Below, piece after piece: positions 44,657 to 56,150 of a stretch of DNA of 64,000 nt (position 1 is the first letter of the stretch; every line of letters begins with the position of its first letter). The position numbers and the translations under genes are program-made. Source of the DNA: Ectobacillus ponti. GTDB lineage: Bacteria > Bacillota > Bacilli > Bacillales > Bacillaceae_G. The DNA lies in the NCBI RefSeq assembly GCF_024294785.1, contig NZ_JANCLT010000001.1, positions 186,001 through 250,000 on the forward strand, in the 5' to 3' direction. Below the pieces are notes generated by a model. That model was not told the origin of the DNA, ran no database searches, and saw only the letters and a list, made by a program, of their open reading frames with translations.

Positions 44657-45856
44657 TCAATCTCCTTGGTTTTTGGATTGTCGTATTGGTTGTGTTGAAA
44701 CAATATCCTCAATTACCGTATAGTGTAACGATAACTTTAATTTACCATTATTCAGCTCTTTGTGCCAAACCTTTTCTCCCGTGATGGTGGCTTTCTCCGG
44801 GAGTTTCTTCCTTAATTCCTCCCGGGCCATTTCCTTCCCGACCTCGACAGCCTGCTTCTCTGTATACTGGCGGCCGGCCTCTTCCTCTTCGCGCACCGTT
44901 ACCTCTTTATAGGCAACAGGAAGCTTCCATTTGAGGAAATTGACATAGTGGACCTCTTGTTCCTCTTGATAACGCTTGTACTTATTTTTCTCAAACCCCC
45001 ACACTTTTATCTCAAAATCCCCGAATTTTATGTAGTGTCTCTTAAAAAATTCTCCTGTATACACCCGAAAGGTGCTCTTCAGCGGGACTTCAATATTGGA
45101 CTCGTACCAGGTTTCACCAAACACAACACCCTTTGCGGGGATAATCGTCGGATTATCCTCCCGGCCGTACTGACCGGATGCCAGCAGCTGCCCTTTCTTC
45201 ACAAGCTGCTGCACCTCCACCATTACCTTTCCATCCTCCACTAAAATCTTTTTCACCACTGCCGTTTTGCTGGCAATCAAGTTTTGCGGACGCAGTGCTT
45301 TCTCCGGCTCCGGTTCATTCTTCTCCACAACGCTAAAGTAGAATGTTGTTCCGCGCAGCTCTGCCCCCACCCATGTGATGGAGTTGACATTATTCGTAAG
45401 CGACCGCTGCACGGTTTCAATGTCAGGCAGCCGGAACTGCAGCTTTCCTGTGGAAACACCCATACGCTCCAATTCCTTTTGCACCAGATACTCTGTTTCC
45501 GGCTTCGCTCCCTCTATTTCAATCTTCCAGACCATATTGGACAACAGCACGAGAAACACAAAGAAGGCGACAAACCCAATGAGGAAGCCGCTGTTTTTCA
45601 GCAGCCGCCGCCCCAAAAACGGCAGGCCGCGCCTCCCAACAAACTTTAAGTCACAATCATGCTTTCGGTAGATCGGGCGCAGCCTCTTCACATCCTTCAG
45701 CAGCATGGAGAAAGTAAGGGCTTCACTCCCGGTCTTTTTTATATTCCATACATAGATTCCCCTTCGGACACAATCGTTTACAAACCGCTCCGACCCGACT
45801 CCCTGCAGACGCACCCTGACATGTCCGAGAAAGGTGGTAAACCATTGATTTTTCAT
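44657..45856 (-). CDS. yqfD: Sporulation protein YqfD
   Basis: A 399-residue membrane protein of the YqfD family, required for efficient sporulation in B. subtilis and made in the mother cell. One membrane helix (FLIGFVAFFVFLVLLSNMVW, about 86-107) separates a short cytoplasmic N-terminus from a long external domain. Related to stage IV/YqfD clostridial homologues. Three bases from phoH, 12 bp after yqfC. Confidence 0.92.
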   Translation of the reverse strand: MKNQWFTTFLGHVRVRLQGVGSERFVNDCVRRGIYVWNIKKTGSEALTFSMLLKDVKRLRPIYRKHDCDLKFVGRRGLPFLGRRLLKNSGFLIGFVAFFVFLVLLSNMVWKIEIEGAKPETEYLVQKELERMGVSTGKLQFRLPDIETVQRSLTNNVNSITWVGAELRGTTFYFSVVEKNEPEPEKALRPQNLIASKTAVVKKILVEDGKVMVEVQQLVKKGQLLASGQYGREDNPTIIPAKGVVFGETWYESNIEVPLKSTFRVYTGEFFKRHYIKFGDFEIKVWGFEKNKYKRYQEEQEVHYVNFLKWKLPVAYKEVTVREEEEAGRQYTEKQAVEVGKEMAREELRKKLPEKATITGEKVWHKELNNGKLKLSLHYTVIEDIVSTQPIRQSKNQGD

Positions 45857-45868
45857 GCTTCTCCTCCC

Positions 45869-46147
45869 TTATTCATTCAAGAATAGTACTTGTTCAATTG
45901 TTCCTTCGAGCAACAATTCTTCTGGGAGTATCGTCTTGATGACAAAGGAGTTGCCTCTTATTAACAACTGCCCCTGCTTTAAGAGCAGGCGCACTTCTGT
46001 ATCCGAGAACACGAGCAAGCCCCGATGATTTTCTATATAGATATGTATCTGTCCGACCATCGTAATCCTCGGCAGATCCATGAGCACATCTGCGGGAAGG
46101 TCCATCTTCTTCATCAGCCAATCCTTCACTTGATGCAATCTCTTCAT
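45869..46147 (-). CDS. yqfC: Sporulation protein YqfC
   Basis: A 92-residue beta-rich protein of the YqfC/YabP family (VLMDLPRITMVGQIHIYIENH, LLIRGNSFVIKTI), expressed under SigE in B. subtilis and needed for normal spore formation. ATG after GAGGGGG. First of the yqfC-yqfD pair. Confidence 0.9.
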   Translation of the reverse strand: MKRLHQVKDWLMKKMDLPADVLMDLPRITMVGQIHIYIENHRGLLVFSDTEVRLLLKQGQLLIRGNSFVIKTILPEELLLEGTIEQVLFLNE

Positions 46148-46168
46148 GAAGAACCCCCTCTCATCTCA

Positions 46169-46176
46169 TATGTATG
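46169..46176 (-). promoter_or_regulatory. Possible SigE -10 element of yqfC
   Basis: CATACATA on the minus strand fits the sigma-E -10 consensus CATACAnT at seven of eight positions, about 21 bp before the start codon. No convincing -35. Confidence 0.35.
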
Positions 46177-46201
46177 AACACAGGGAGTAAAAAAGAAGCA
46201 C

Positions 46202-46252
46202 AAAAAGCGTCAGCAGCCTCCCCAATCACAAGCCATTCGGGGAGGCTGCTGA
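46202..46252 (-). terminator. Second, strong stem-loop after yqeY
   Basis: A perfect 14-bp stem TCAGCAGCCTCCCC/GGGGAGGCTGCTGA with a 15-nt loop; on the minus strand CGC and five T residues follow. Stands between the yqeY terminator and yqfC and probably insulates the sporulation pair. Confidence 0.65.
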
Positions 46253-46265
46253 AGCCGGACTGCAC

Positions 46266-46292
46266 AAAAAAACGCCTCCCGGAGGAGACGCT
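46266..46292 (-). terminator. Terminator after yqeY
   Basis: AAGCGTCTCC pairs with GGAGGCGTT, then a run of T residues on the minus strand. Confidence 0.8.
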
Positions 46293-46293
46293 T

Positions 46294-46737
46294 TTATGCG
46301 AGCAATTGTGAAACAAGCTTATTCACTAAAGAACCGTCCGTTTTCCCTTTAACCTTTGGAATAACGGCACCCATCACTTTTCCCATGTCAGCCTTGGAGG
46401 ATGCGCCCAGCTGCTCAATCACCCCGCGGATGATGGCAGTCAGCTCTTCTTCTGTCAGCTGCTCCGGTAAGTATGTCTCTAAAATAGCGATTTCGCCTTT
46501 TATCTTATCAACAAGGTCTTCACGACCCGCTTTTTCAAATTCAAGGAGGGAGTCTTTTCGCTGCTTGCCTTCACGTGTCAGCACAGTCAGCTCATCTTCA
46601 TCAGTGAGCGGGCGCTGCAGCTTGATCGCTTCGTTCTGCAAGGCAGCCTTTACCATACGAATGACGGAAAGCTTTTCTTTCTCTTTGTTCTTCATCGCTT
46701 GTTTCATGTCATCGTTTAAACGATCGAGAAGACTCAT
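46294..46737 (-). CDS. yqeY: GatB/YqeY family protein
   Basis: A 147-residue protein of the YqeY family, resembling the C-terminal tRNA-contacting domain of GatB ([22 protein letters not shown]...[24 protein letters not shown]). Follows rpsU by 14 bp with AGAGAGGGTG before the ATG. Function not established. Confidence 0.94.
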   Translation of the reverse strand: MSLLDRLNDDMKQAMKNKEKEKLSVIRMVKAALQNEAIKLQRPLTDEDELTVLTREGKQRKDSLLEFEKAGREDLVDKIKGEIAILETYLPEQLTEEELTAIIRGVIEQLGASSKADMGKVMGAVIPKVKGKTDGSLVNKLVSQLLA

Positions 46738-46751
46738 AAGTACACCCTCTC

Positions 46752-46925
46752 TTAGAATTTACGCTTTCTTGCCGCTTCAGATTTCTTCTTGCGCTTTACG
46801 CTTGGCTTTTCATAAAACTCGCGCTTTCTTGCTTCCGCAAGCGTACCAGTTTTAGAAACGGCTCTCTTAAAACGACGAAGTGCATCCTCCAAAGACTCGT
46901 TTTTGCGAACGACTGTTTTAGACAT
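46752..46925 (-). CDS. rpsU: 30S ribosomal protein S21
   Basis: A 57-residue S21: begins [20 protein letters not shown], ends in a basic tail [26 protein letters not shown] stands before the ATG. Co-transcribed with yqeY. Confidence 0.97.
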   Translation of the reverse strand: MSKTVVRKNESLEDALRRFKRAVSKTGTLAEARKREFYEKPSVKRKKKSEAARKRKF

Positions 46926-47009
46926 TGTTCTTTCCCTCCCTCCGAAACATCCACTTGCATCTTAACTTACACCATGCAAAAAGAACACTCTTTGAGCATG
47001 TCTTTAACG

Positions 47010-47038
47010 ATTATAATACATTCTGTTCTGCTTGGCAA
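47010..47038 (-). promoter_or_regulatory. SigA promoter of rpsU-yqeY
   Basis: TTGCCA (47033-47038), 17 bp, TATAAT (47010-47015) on the minus strand. Confidence 0.75.
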
Positions 47039-47050
47039 CTCTCTTCCCCG

Positions 47051-47085
47051 AAAAAAAGGTACGGGAGATTCCCCGGCCTGCGTAC
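47051..47085 (-). terminator. Probable terminator after deoC
   Basis: GTACG pairs with CGTAC enclosing partly paired GGGG/CTCC, followed by seven T residues on the minus strand. Stem is imperfect. Confidence 0.55.
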
Positions 47086-47119
47086 AGAAACAGCGCGAAA
47101 AGTGTCTGTTCCGTTCTTC

Positions 47120-47788
47120 TTAATAGTCTGTCGTAGCCGCTTGGCCGCTCACAAGAGAAACACCGGAGCTCGTGCCAATGCGGGTTGCCCCTGCTTCCAC
47201 CATGGCCTTCATGCCTGCTTCATCACGCACGCCGCCGGATGCCTTCACGCCGATGTCAGGACCGACTGTCTTGCGCATAAGCGCAATATCCTCCACTGTA
47301 GCGCCGCCCGTAGAGAAGCCTGTAGACGTTTTTACGAAGTCTGCTCCTGCTTTGACCGCCAGCTGGCAAGCCCGTACCTTCTCCTCATCTGTCAGCAGGC
47401 TCGTCTCGATGATTACCTTCACCAGGGCTCTGCCGGCAGCTGCTGTCTCAACAACAGCGCGGATGTCGCGCTCCACAAGCTCATCGTTGCCATCCTTTAG
47501 GGCACCGATGTTGATGACCATATCCACTTCCGTCGCACCCTTTGTAATGGCATCCTGCGCCTCAAATGCCTTTGTCTCCGGCGTATTTGCTCCCAACGGG
47601 AAGCCAATTACGGTACAAACCTTGACATCACTGCCCTGCAAAAGCTGGGCTGCCGTTTCCACCCAAGTTGGATTGACACAAACTGAAGCAAAGTGGTGCT
47701 GCTTCGCTTCCTGGCAAAGCTTCACAATGGCATCCTTTTTCGTATCCGCTTTCAATAAAGTGTGGTCAATCAATTTTGCATAGTTCAT
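47120..47788 (-). CDS. deoC: Deoxyribose-phosphate aldolase
   Basis: Splits 2-deoxyribose 5-phosphate into glyceraldehyde 3-phosphate and acetaldehyde in nucleoside catabolism. 222 residues with the Schiff-base lysines in [10 protein letters not shown] and [18 protein letters not shown] after AGGGGGC. Alone between mtaB and rpsU, away from other deo genes; B. subtilis has deoC elsewhere with nupC and pdp. Confidence 0.96.
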   Translation of the reverse strand: MNYAKLIDHTLLKADTKKDAIVKLCQEAKQHHFASVCVNPTWVETAAQLLQGSDVKVCTVIGFPLGANTPETKAFEAQDAITKGATEVDMVINIGALKDGNDELVERDIRAVVETAAAGRALVKVIIETSLLTDEEKVRACQLAVKAGADFVKTSTGFSTGGATVEDIALMRKTVGPDIGVKASGGVRDEAGMKAMVEAGATRIGTSSGVSLVSGQAATTDY

Positions 47789-47813
47789 GCTTATTGCCCC
47801 CTATGTATTGTTA

Positions 47814-47845
47814 GTTGTCTGACAACCTAAACCGATAGCATTATA
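47814..47845 (-). promoter_or_regulatory. deoC -10 box and nearby inverted repeat
   Basis: TATAAT at 47840-47845 on the minus strand (no good -35) and, 13 bp downstream, the perfect inverted repeat GTTGTC-A-GACAAC at 47814-47826, at about +7 to +19. A possible operator for local control of deoC. Confidence 0.4.
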
Positions 47846-47949
47846 TCACATGAAACAGTATTTTCCCATCCTAGTTTTTCCCTATTCTGCTGTTCCTACA
47901 CCAAACATGCGCACCCTTTCCCTACAGCCTGTTTTGATATGGCTTCCAA

Positions 47950-47980
47950 AAGAAAAAGCATGCAACCTATGTTGCATGCT
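47950..47980 (-). terminator. Terminator after mtaB, end of the heat-shock operon
   Basis: AGCATGCAAC pairs with GTTGCATGCT around a 3-nt loop, then TTTTTCTTTT on the minus strand. Confidence 0.88.
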
Positions 47981-49338
47981 CACGCACTGGCAATTTCCGT
48001 TTCCGCCACGTCCATATCGTCCAAAATGCGCACGAATTGCCCTTCGTTATACGGATAACCAGCCTTTGTAATTTTCACCTTAATCAGCTCGCCAATCAAG
48101 TCTTCGCTTCCTTTAAAGACAACCTTCAGGTAATTGTCCGTATAGCCGACAAATAAACCTTCCTCGTCGCTTTCCTTGAACGGCTCCTCTGGAATGATCT
48201 CCAGCACATCGCCTTCAAAAGCAGAGGCGTATTCCTTCGCCAGCTGATCGGACAACGCAATCAGCTTATGCACACGCTCATTCTTCACTTCCTCCGGCAC
48301 CTGGTCTTCCATACGCGCTGCCGGTGTGCCGGTACGCTTGGAGTACGGGAATACGTGCAGCTCAGAGAAACGGTTTTCTTGAATGAAGGTAAAGGTTTCC
48401 ATGAACTCCTCATCCGTTTCGCCAGGGAAGCCGACGATGACATCCGATGTAATGGCAAGGCCCGGCAGTGCCTCCTTCAAGCGATCAATCCGCTCCTTGA
48501 AGAATGCCATGGAGTATTTGCGTCGCATGCGCTTCAGCACGGTATCAGAACCGGACTGGATCGGAATGTGAAGATGGCGCACAACCACTTTGGAATTGCG
48601 CAGCACCTCAATGACTTCGTCTGTAATTTGGCTTGCTTCAATAGAAGAAATACGCAGACGCTTTAAGCCCTTCACCTGTTCTTCCAAATCGCGCAGGAGC
48701 ATGGCCAAGTTGTAGTCCTTCATGTCAGAGCCGTAGCCGCCTGTATGAATGCCTGTAAGCACAATTTCCTTGTAGCCGGCATCCACAAGCTGCTGTGCCT
48801 GGCGGATGACCTCCTGCGGTTCACGGGAACGCATCAGGCCGCGCGCCCAAGGGATGATGCAGAAGGTGCAGAAGTTGTTGCAGCCCTCCTGAATTTTCAA
48901 GGATGCACGAGTGCGGTCCGTAAAGTAAGGAACATCCAGTTCCTCATACATACGGGCTTTCATAATATTTCCAACCGCATTGATCGGTTGGCGCTCTTCG
49001 CGGTATTGCGCAATGTAATCCAGCATCTTCACGCGGTCCTGTGTGCCGACTACAATGTCCACACCCGGAATTGCCATAATTTCAGCCGGAGATGTTTGCG
49101 CGTAGCAGCCCGTTACACAAATCACGGCATCCGGATTCTGGCGCACTGCACGGCGGATGACCTGACGGCTCTTCTTATCGCCTGTATTTGTTACTGTACA
49201 TGTATTAATCACGTATACATCGGCAGTACGCTCGAATTCCGTGCGCTCATAGCCAGCTTCTTTGAAAAGCTGCCAGATTGCCTCTGTTTCGTAGTGGTTC
49301 ACCTTACAGCCAAGTGTATGGAACGCAACAGTTGCCAT
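47980..49338 (-). CDS. mtaB: tRNA t6A37 methylthiotransferase MtaB
   Basis: Radical-SAM enzyme converting t6A37 to ms2t6A in ANN-decoding tRNAs. 452 residues: N-terminal cluster cysteines in TLGCKVNHYE, NTCTVTN and VTGCYAQ; radical-SAM CNNFCTFC; C-terminal TRAM domain (VGYTDNYLKVVF). Last gene of hrcA-grpE-dnaK-dnaJ-prmA-rsmE-mtaB. Confidence 0.95.
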   Translation of the reverse strand: MATVAFHTLGCKVNHYETEAIWQLFKEAGYERTEFERTADVYVINTCTVTNTGDKKSRQVIRRAVRQNPDAVICVTGCYAQTSPAEIMAIPGVDIVVGTQDRVKMLDYIAQYREERQPINAVGNIMKARMYEELDVPYFTDRTRASLKIQEGCNNFCTFCIIPWARGLMRSREPQEVIRQAQQLVDAGYKEIVLTGIHTGGYGSDMKDYNLAMLLRDLEEQVKGLKRLRISSIEASQITDEVIEVLRNSKVVVRHLHIPIQSGSDTVLKRMRRKYSMAFFKERIDRLKEALPGLAITSDVIVGFPGETDEEFMETFTFIQENRFSELHVFPYSKRTGTPAARMEDQVPEEVKNERVHKLIALSDQLAKEYASAFEGDVLEIIPEEPFKESDEEGLFVGYTDNYLKVVFKGSEDLIGELIKVKITKAGYPYNEGQFVRILDDMDVAETEIASA

Positions 49339-49342
49339 AGTC

Positions 49343-50092
49343 TCACCCCATTAGTTCAAAATAGTAGGAAACAGCGGATAATGCATAAAGTGGTGCTGTT
49401 TCGGTACGTAGAATGCGCGGCCCGAGACTGCATGGGACAGCTCCCTGCTCCCTCAGCTGCCGCACCTCTTCTTCTGTTAAACCGCCCTCCGGCCCGAATA
49501 CAACGAGAAGCCTGCTTCCCGGCTGCAATCCTTCCAAAGTCCCGGCAAAGCTCTTCTTCTCACCCTGCTTGGCCTCTTCCTCATAAGCAACGATGCAAGC
49601 GTCGAAATCCTTGCTTATGGAAAGAAGCTGCTTGAAGGAAACCGGCGTCTCTACTGCCGGCACCCTGCTGCGATGCGACTGCTCCGCTGCTTCCTTCGCA
49701 ATTTTTATAAGACGCTCTGTCTTCTTGCTTCCCTTTTTGTCGTCCCATTTCACGATGGAACGGCTTGCTTGAAACGGCAAAAAGGCGGCTGCCCCCAGCT
49801 CCGTGCCCTTTTGGATAATGAGCTCGAGCTTGTCTCCTTTTGGCAGTCCGCTTGCGATCGTGACAGAAACGGGAAGTTCATTTTGTTCCTCAATCCATTG
49901 TACAACAGCCGCTTTTACAGTTGTATTGGTAATTTCAGCAATTGAGCAAAGAGCTGTTCTGCCGTTCACGCAGGCATACAGCCCATCTCCCTGCTTCATC
50001 CGCATGACGCGGACGATATGATGTGCGTCGTCGCCCTCTATTGTAATGACTTCGTCCTGCAATTGCTCTTCGGCTACAAAATAACGCTGCAT
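49343..50092 (-). CDS. rsmE: 16S rRNA m3U1498 methyltransferase RsmE
   Basis: SPOUT-fold methyltransferase, 249 residues. PUA-like N-terminus (EGDDAHHIVRVMRMKQGD) and knotted SAM site VVFGPEGGLTEEEV with LGPRILRTETAP. Nine bp after prmA, four before mtaB. Confidence 0.95.
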   Translation of the reverse strand: MQRYFVAEEQLQDEVITIEGDDAHHIVRVMRMKQGDGLYACVNGRTALCSIAEITNTTVKAAVVQWIEEQNELPVSVTIASGLPKGDKLELIIQKGTELGAAAFLPFQASRSIVKWDDKKGSKKTERLIKIAKEAAEQSHRSRVPAVETPVSFKQLLSISKDFDACIVAYEEEAKQGEKKSFAGTLEGLQPGSRLLVVFGPEGGLTEEEVRQLREQGAVPCSLGPRILRTETAPLYALSAVSYYFELMG

Positions 50093-50101
50093 GCTCTCAC
50101 C

Positions 50102-51046
50102 TTACCGGTCGGAATTGCGGGCGATGATCGCCACCCAATCCTCAATTTTCAGCACTTCTTCAATCGTAAAGCCGGCCTTTGTCAAGCCCTCTGTCACATC
50201 CTGCTGCTTGGCTTCAATAATGCCGGATGTAATGAACAGCCCGTTCGGCTTCACCACCCGCGCCGCATCCTGCGGGAACAGCAAGATGATATCTGCCAGC
50301 AGGTTTGCGACAATCAGATCAACTGGGCCTTCAATTCCCTCAAGCAGGCTGTTTTGTCCCACAGTCACCATATCGGACACGCGATTCAGCTCCACATTTG
50401 CCCGGGCGCTTTCCACCGCTACCGGATCCAGGTCGTAGGCTTGCACGGCGGATGCCCCAAGCTTTGCTGCTGCAATAGCCAAAATACCGGAGCCTGTTCC
50501 CACGTCAATGATGGAGTCACCGGGCTGCACGGTTTTTTCTAATGCACGAATGCACATAATTGTTGTTGGATGCGTCCCTGTTCCAAACGCCATGCCCGGG
50601 TCCAGTTCAATAATGTTCTCTGTCTCCGCCTCTGGCTTATACTCTTCCCAGGTCGGCACGATTGTAAAGGTTTCGGATACCTTAATCGGGTGATAGTACT
50701 GCTTCCAGGCATTAGCCCAATCCTCTTCACGGACTTCCTTCCAAGTCACAGTGCCCGCGCCAAGGTCAATTCCGAAGGAGGACAATACTTGGATGGCCCC
50801 CCGTACATTCACGATCATGTCGTCAAATTCCTCTGTTACCGGAAAGTACGCTTTAATACGGACACCTTCTTCAGGGTAATCGGCCGCCTGCAGCGCGTAC
50901 AGTTCACCATACACATTCTCGCGTTCCTTCGTAAGCTCCGCGCGGTCCTCAATCGCAACACCGCTGGCGCCTGCTTCGTGCAAAATATGGGAAACAGCCT
51001 CAACTGCCTCCTGCGTCGTATGGACGCTCACCTCTGACCATTTCAT
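50102..51046 (-). CDS. prmA: Ribosomal protein L11 methyltransferase PrmA
   Basis: Trimethylates L11. 314 residues, N-terminal L11-binding domain ([18 protein letters not shown]) and SAM domain with [32 protein letters not shown] and [12 protein letters not shown] after GGAGAATCTGT. Downstream of dnaJ across a stem-loop. Confidence 0.95.
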   Translation of the reverse strand: MKWSEVSVHTTQEAVEAVSHILHEAGASGVAIEDRAELTKERENVYGELYALQAADYPEEGVRIKAYFPVTEEFDDMIVNVRGAIQVLSSFGIDLGAGTVTWKEVREEDWANAWKQYYHPIKVSETFTIVPTWEEYKPEAETENIIELDPGMAFGTGTHPTTIMCIRALEKTVQPGDSIIDVGTGSGILAIAAAKLGASAVQAYDLDPVAVESARANVELNRVSDMVTVGQNSLLEGIEGPVDLIVANLLADIILLFPQDAARVVKPNGLFITSGIIEAKQQDVTEGLTKAGFTIEEVLKIEDWVAIIARNSDR

Positions 51047-51064
51047 ACAGATTCTCCTATACCA

Positions 51065-51092
51065 GCGCCCTCATTCCGCGGAATGAAGGCGC
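51065..51092 (-). terminator. Stem-loop between dnaJ and prmA (no T run)
   Basis: GCGCC-TCATTCC pairs with GGAATGA-GGCGC; no T tract follows, so more likely an attenuating or mRNA-stabilising hairpin than a full terminator. Confidence 0.5.
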
Positions 51093-51109
51093 CTGTTTTC
51101 CTACCAGTA

Positions 51110-52222
51110 TTACCCTTTAAAGGCTCTTTTAAGCTTGGCGAACAGACTGTGGTCCTTGTGCAGGTCCTCGCCGCCATTTGCCAGCTCACGCAGCAGCTCT
51201 TTCTGTTTGGCGTTCAGCTTTGTCGGCGTTACCACACGGACGATGACATACTGGTCGCCCTGTCCGTAGCCGCGCACGTTTGGCGCGCCTTTTCCTTTCA
51301 GACGGAATTCCGTGCCGGACTGTGTGCCCGCCGGTATCTTCAGCTTCACCTTGCCGTGCACTGTCGGTACTTCCACCTCATCGCCAAGTGCGGCCTGCGT
51401 GAAGGTCAACGGCATTTCACAGTAAATGTCATCTCCGTTGCGCTCAAAGAACTCGTGTGATCTGACACGGACCACCACATACAGATCGCCGTGCGGCCCG
51501 CCGTTCGCGCCTGCCTCGCCTTTGCCGGACAGACGGATTTGCTGGCCGTCATCAATACCGGCCGGAATCTTGATACTGATTTTCTTGCGCTTGCGCACTT
51601 TGCCCGCACCGTGGCACTTTGTGCATTTTTCCTTAATGATCTGCCCTGTTCCTTGGCAGTGCTCGCATGCACGGCGGTTCACCACGCGGCCAAATGGTGT
51701 ATTTTGCTGCACACTGACTTGGCCGGAGCCGCCGCAGTGGGAGCATGTATCCTTGTGTGTGCCCGGCTTCGCGCCTGAGCCATGACATGTATCGCACGTT
51801 TCATCGCTTGGAATCTCAATTTCAGTTTCCTTGCCGAAAATCGCTTCCTCAAAGCTCAGCACCATTGAGTACTGCAGGTCCGCGCCTTGACGCGGCGCAT
51901 TCGGGTCACGCCGTCTGCCCCCGCCGCCAAAGAAGGAGCTGAATATATCTTCAAAGCCAAAGCCGCCAAAGTCGCCGTCGAAACCGCCAAAGCCGCCGCC
52001 CTGCGGTCCCGCGTGGCCAAATTGGTCATATTGCTGGCGCTTCGTATCATCGCTCAGCACTTCATAGGCTTCCTGTACTTCTTTAAATTTCTCAGTCGCA
52101 TTTGGATCTGTGCTGACGTCCGGATGGTATTGCTTCGCCAAACGGCGGTATGCTTTCTTAATTTCATCCTTCGTGGCTGTTTTGCCTACGCCAAGCACTT
52201 CATAGTAATCTCGTTTGCTCAT
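51110..52222 (-). CDS. dnaJ: Chaperone DnaJ (Hsp40)
   Basis: Co-chaperone stimulating DnaK ATPase. 370 residues: J domain with HPD (residues 5-70), Gly/Phe-rich linker, four CxxCxGxG zinc repeats ([32 protein letters not shown]) and C-terminal substrate domains. I start at [11 protein letters not shown] as in the family; a longer in-frame reading would include the AAAGGAG ribosome-binding site. Confidence 0.97.
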   Translation of the reverse strand: MSKRDYYEVLGVGKTATKDEIKKAYRRLAKQYHPDVSTDPNATEKFKEVQEAYEVLSDDTKRQQYDQFGHAGPQGGGFGGFDGDFGGFGFEDIFSSFFGGGGRRRDPNAPRQGADLQYSMVLSFEEAIFGKETEIEIPSDETCDTCHGSGAKPGTHKDTCSHCGGSGQVSVQQNTPFGRVVNRRACEHCQGTGQIIKEKCTKCHGAGKVRKRKKISIKIPAGIDDGQQIRLSGKGEAGANGGPHGDLYVVVRVRSHEFFERNGDDIYCEMPLTFTQAALGDEVEVPTVHGKVKLKIPAGTQSGTEFRLKGKGAPNVRGYGQGDQYVIVRVVTPTKLNAKQKELLRELANGGEDLHKDHSLFAKLKRAFKG

Positions 52223-52287
52223 AGAAACCAACCCGACTCCTTTCACATAAAGGTAATTGTATCACCGAATAAAAGAGATTTGCAACC

Positions 52288-52352
52288 GAAAAGCGGAGGC
52301 TGGCTGCCGCAGCTGGACATCACGAAAAGCGAAACCAGCCCAGCCGCTCTTC
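52288..52352. repeat. Intergenic hairpin repeat, short form (locus 3)
   Basis: GAAAAGCGGAGGCTGGCTGC followed by GCAGCTGGACATCA (52288-52322), then a second GAAAAGCG start (52324 on). It has both ends of the unit at 43357 but lacks the middle. Lies between dnaK and dnaJ. Confidence 0.6.
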
Positions 52353-52359
52353 CACTCAT

Positions 52360-52390
52360 GAAAAAAGTCAAAGCCAAGGCGTTCTTGACT
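52360..52390 (-). terminator. Terminator between dnaK and dnaJ
   Basis: AGTCAA pairs with TTGACT with an inner GCC/GGC, followed by six T residues on the minus strand; probably partial, reducing dnaJ relative to dnaK. Confidence 0.7.
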
Positions 52391-52408
52391 CTGACTCTTC
52401 TCTTGATC

Positions 52409-54804
<2,396 letters not shown>

Positions 54805-54902
54805 TCTTTTCACCTCCCTCAAAAGGATGGGATTAGCATGCGTCATGCTAATCCGCATATTGTACAGCCGGTTTCCCCGGCAATTCTATCCTTATTTTTC
54901 CA

Positions 54903-55937
54903 TCACTCTTTATTTTGATGCAGACCATGGAACACATTCGTTAATTGCGATGTGAACAGCTGCAGCAGGCTGATGACCCGCGAATAGTGCATCCGGGTCG
55001 GCCCCAGCACCGCAATGGTGCCGAGCTGCTCCCCGCCAATGGAGTACGTTGCGGTAATCAGGCTGCAATCCTCCATCGCCAACGACCCATTCTCCCGGCC
55101 GATTTTCACCTGAATGCCGGTCGACTGCGGGCTGAGCATTTCATACACACGCTGCTCCTCTTCAATCATGGTCAACAAGGAGTGAATCTTATCCACATCG
55201 CGGAACTCCGGCTGGGATAAAATATTTGTTTTGCCGCCAAAATAAATTTTTTCAGACAGTGGAAAACGAAGCGTTCCGTCCAGCAGCTTCATGACGCTGT
55301 CGTAGTTATGCAGGTACTGCCGCAGCACAAGCGCGATTTCTTTGAAAATCTTGTTGTGCAGTTCAGACAATGGCACACCTTGCAGCTTGTCGTTCAAAAT
55401 GCGGACCATCCGTTCCAGCTCTTCAATCTCAATGGAGGCCGGCACGGTAACTGTTCTGCTTTGCACATGTCCCGTATCCGTTACGATGATGGCCACTGCC
55501 GTCTGCGGACCGATCGGGACAACCTGCAGGCTCTTCAGCCTGTTTTCACTCATCTTCGGTCCCAGCACGATGGACGTATAGCTTGTGAGCTCCGATAAAG
55601 CCTGTGCGGATTGCTGCGCAATTTTCTCCATGCCGTACACGCGGTCGGCGAAGAAGCTCTTAATGTGGCTGATATCCTCTGCCGGCAGCCGCTGCGGCGC
55701 AAGCAGATGGTCCACGTAGAAACGATACCCTTTGTCCGATGGAACGCGCCCTGAGGAGCTGTGCGGCTTTTCAATATACCCGAGTTCTTCAAGGTCTGCC
55801 ATTTCGTTGCGGATGGTTGCCGAGCTGAAGGTGATTTCCTCCTTCTTCGACAGCGTCCGCGACCCGACTGGCTGCGCCGACCGAATAAAGTCGTCAATAA
55901 TAATTTGTAAAATTAAGAGCTGACGTTCCGTAAGCAT
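54903..55937 (-). CDS. hrcA: Heat-inducible repressor HrcA
   Basis: Repressor of class I heat-shock genes, binding CIRCE with help from GroEL. 344 residues: winged helix ([20 protein letters not shown], then [20 protein letters not shown]), then the dimer/IDD domains. First gene of the operon and itself behind CIRCE. AGAGGTGA before the ATG. Confidence 0.97.
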   Translation of the reverse strand: MLTERQLLILQIIIDDFIRSAQPVGSRTLSKKEEITFSSATIRNEMADLEELGYIEKPHSSSGRVPSDKGYRFYVDHLLAPQRLPAEDISHIKSFFADRVYGMEKIAQQSAQALSELTSYTSIVLGPKMSENRLKSLQVVPIGPQTAVAIIVTDTGHVQSRTVTVPASIEIEELERMVRILNDKLQGVPLSELHNKIFKEIALVLRQYLHNYDSVMKLLDGTLRFPLSEKIYFGGKTNILSQPEFRDVDKIHSLLTMIEEEQRVYEMLSPQSTGIQVKIGRENGSLAMEDCSLITATYSIGGEQLGTIAVLGPTRMHYSRVISLLQLFTSQLTNVFHGLHQNKE

Positions 55938-55952
55938 ACAGTATCACCTCTG

Positions 55953-55979
55953 TTAGCACTCATTCACTTCGAGTGCTAA
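55953..55979. promoter_or_regulatory. CIRCE operator (HrcA)
   Basis: TTAGCACTC-N9-GAGTGCTAA, a perfect match to the consensus, 16 bp before the hrcA start codon. Confidence 0.97.
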
Positions 55980-55989
55980 ATCTACTATT

Positions 55990-56019
55990 AAATTACCAAA
56001 ACGGATATGCAATTGTCAA
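55990..56019 (-). promoter_or_regulatory. SigA promoter of the hrcA operon
   Basis: Consensus TTGACA at 56014-56019 on the minus strand; -10 is weaker (TAATTT at 55990-55995, 18-bp spacer), overlapped downstream by CIRCE. Confidence 0.6.
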
Positions 56020-56113
56020 CGCAAAACCTCGCGGGGAGAGAAAAAGCATTTAATAAACAACGCACCGGCCGCAGACTCCCCGGACTCATCTGCAGAATTG
56101 CCGCTTCAGAGCA

Positions 56114-56149
56114 AAACAGGCTGGTCCCGAATGAAGAACCAGCCTGTTT
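56114..56149 (-). terminator. Terminator after hemW
   Basis: AAACAGGCTGGT pairs with ACCAGCCTGTTT, then TTTGC on the minus strand. Confidence 0.8.
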
Positions 56150-56150
56150 C

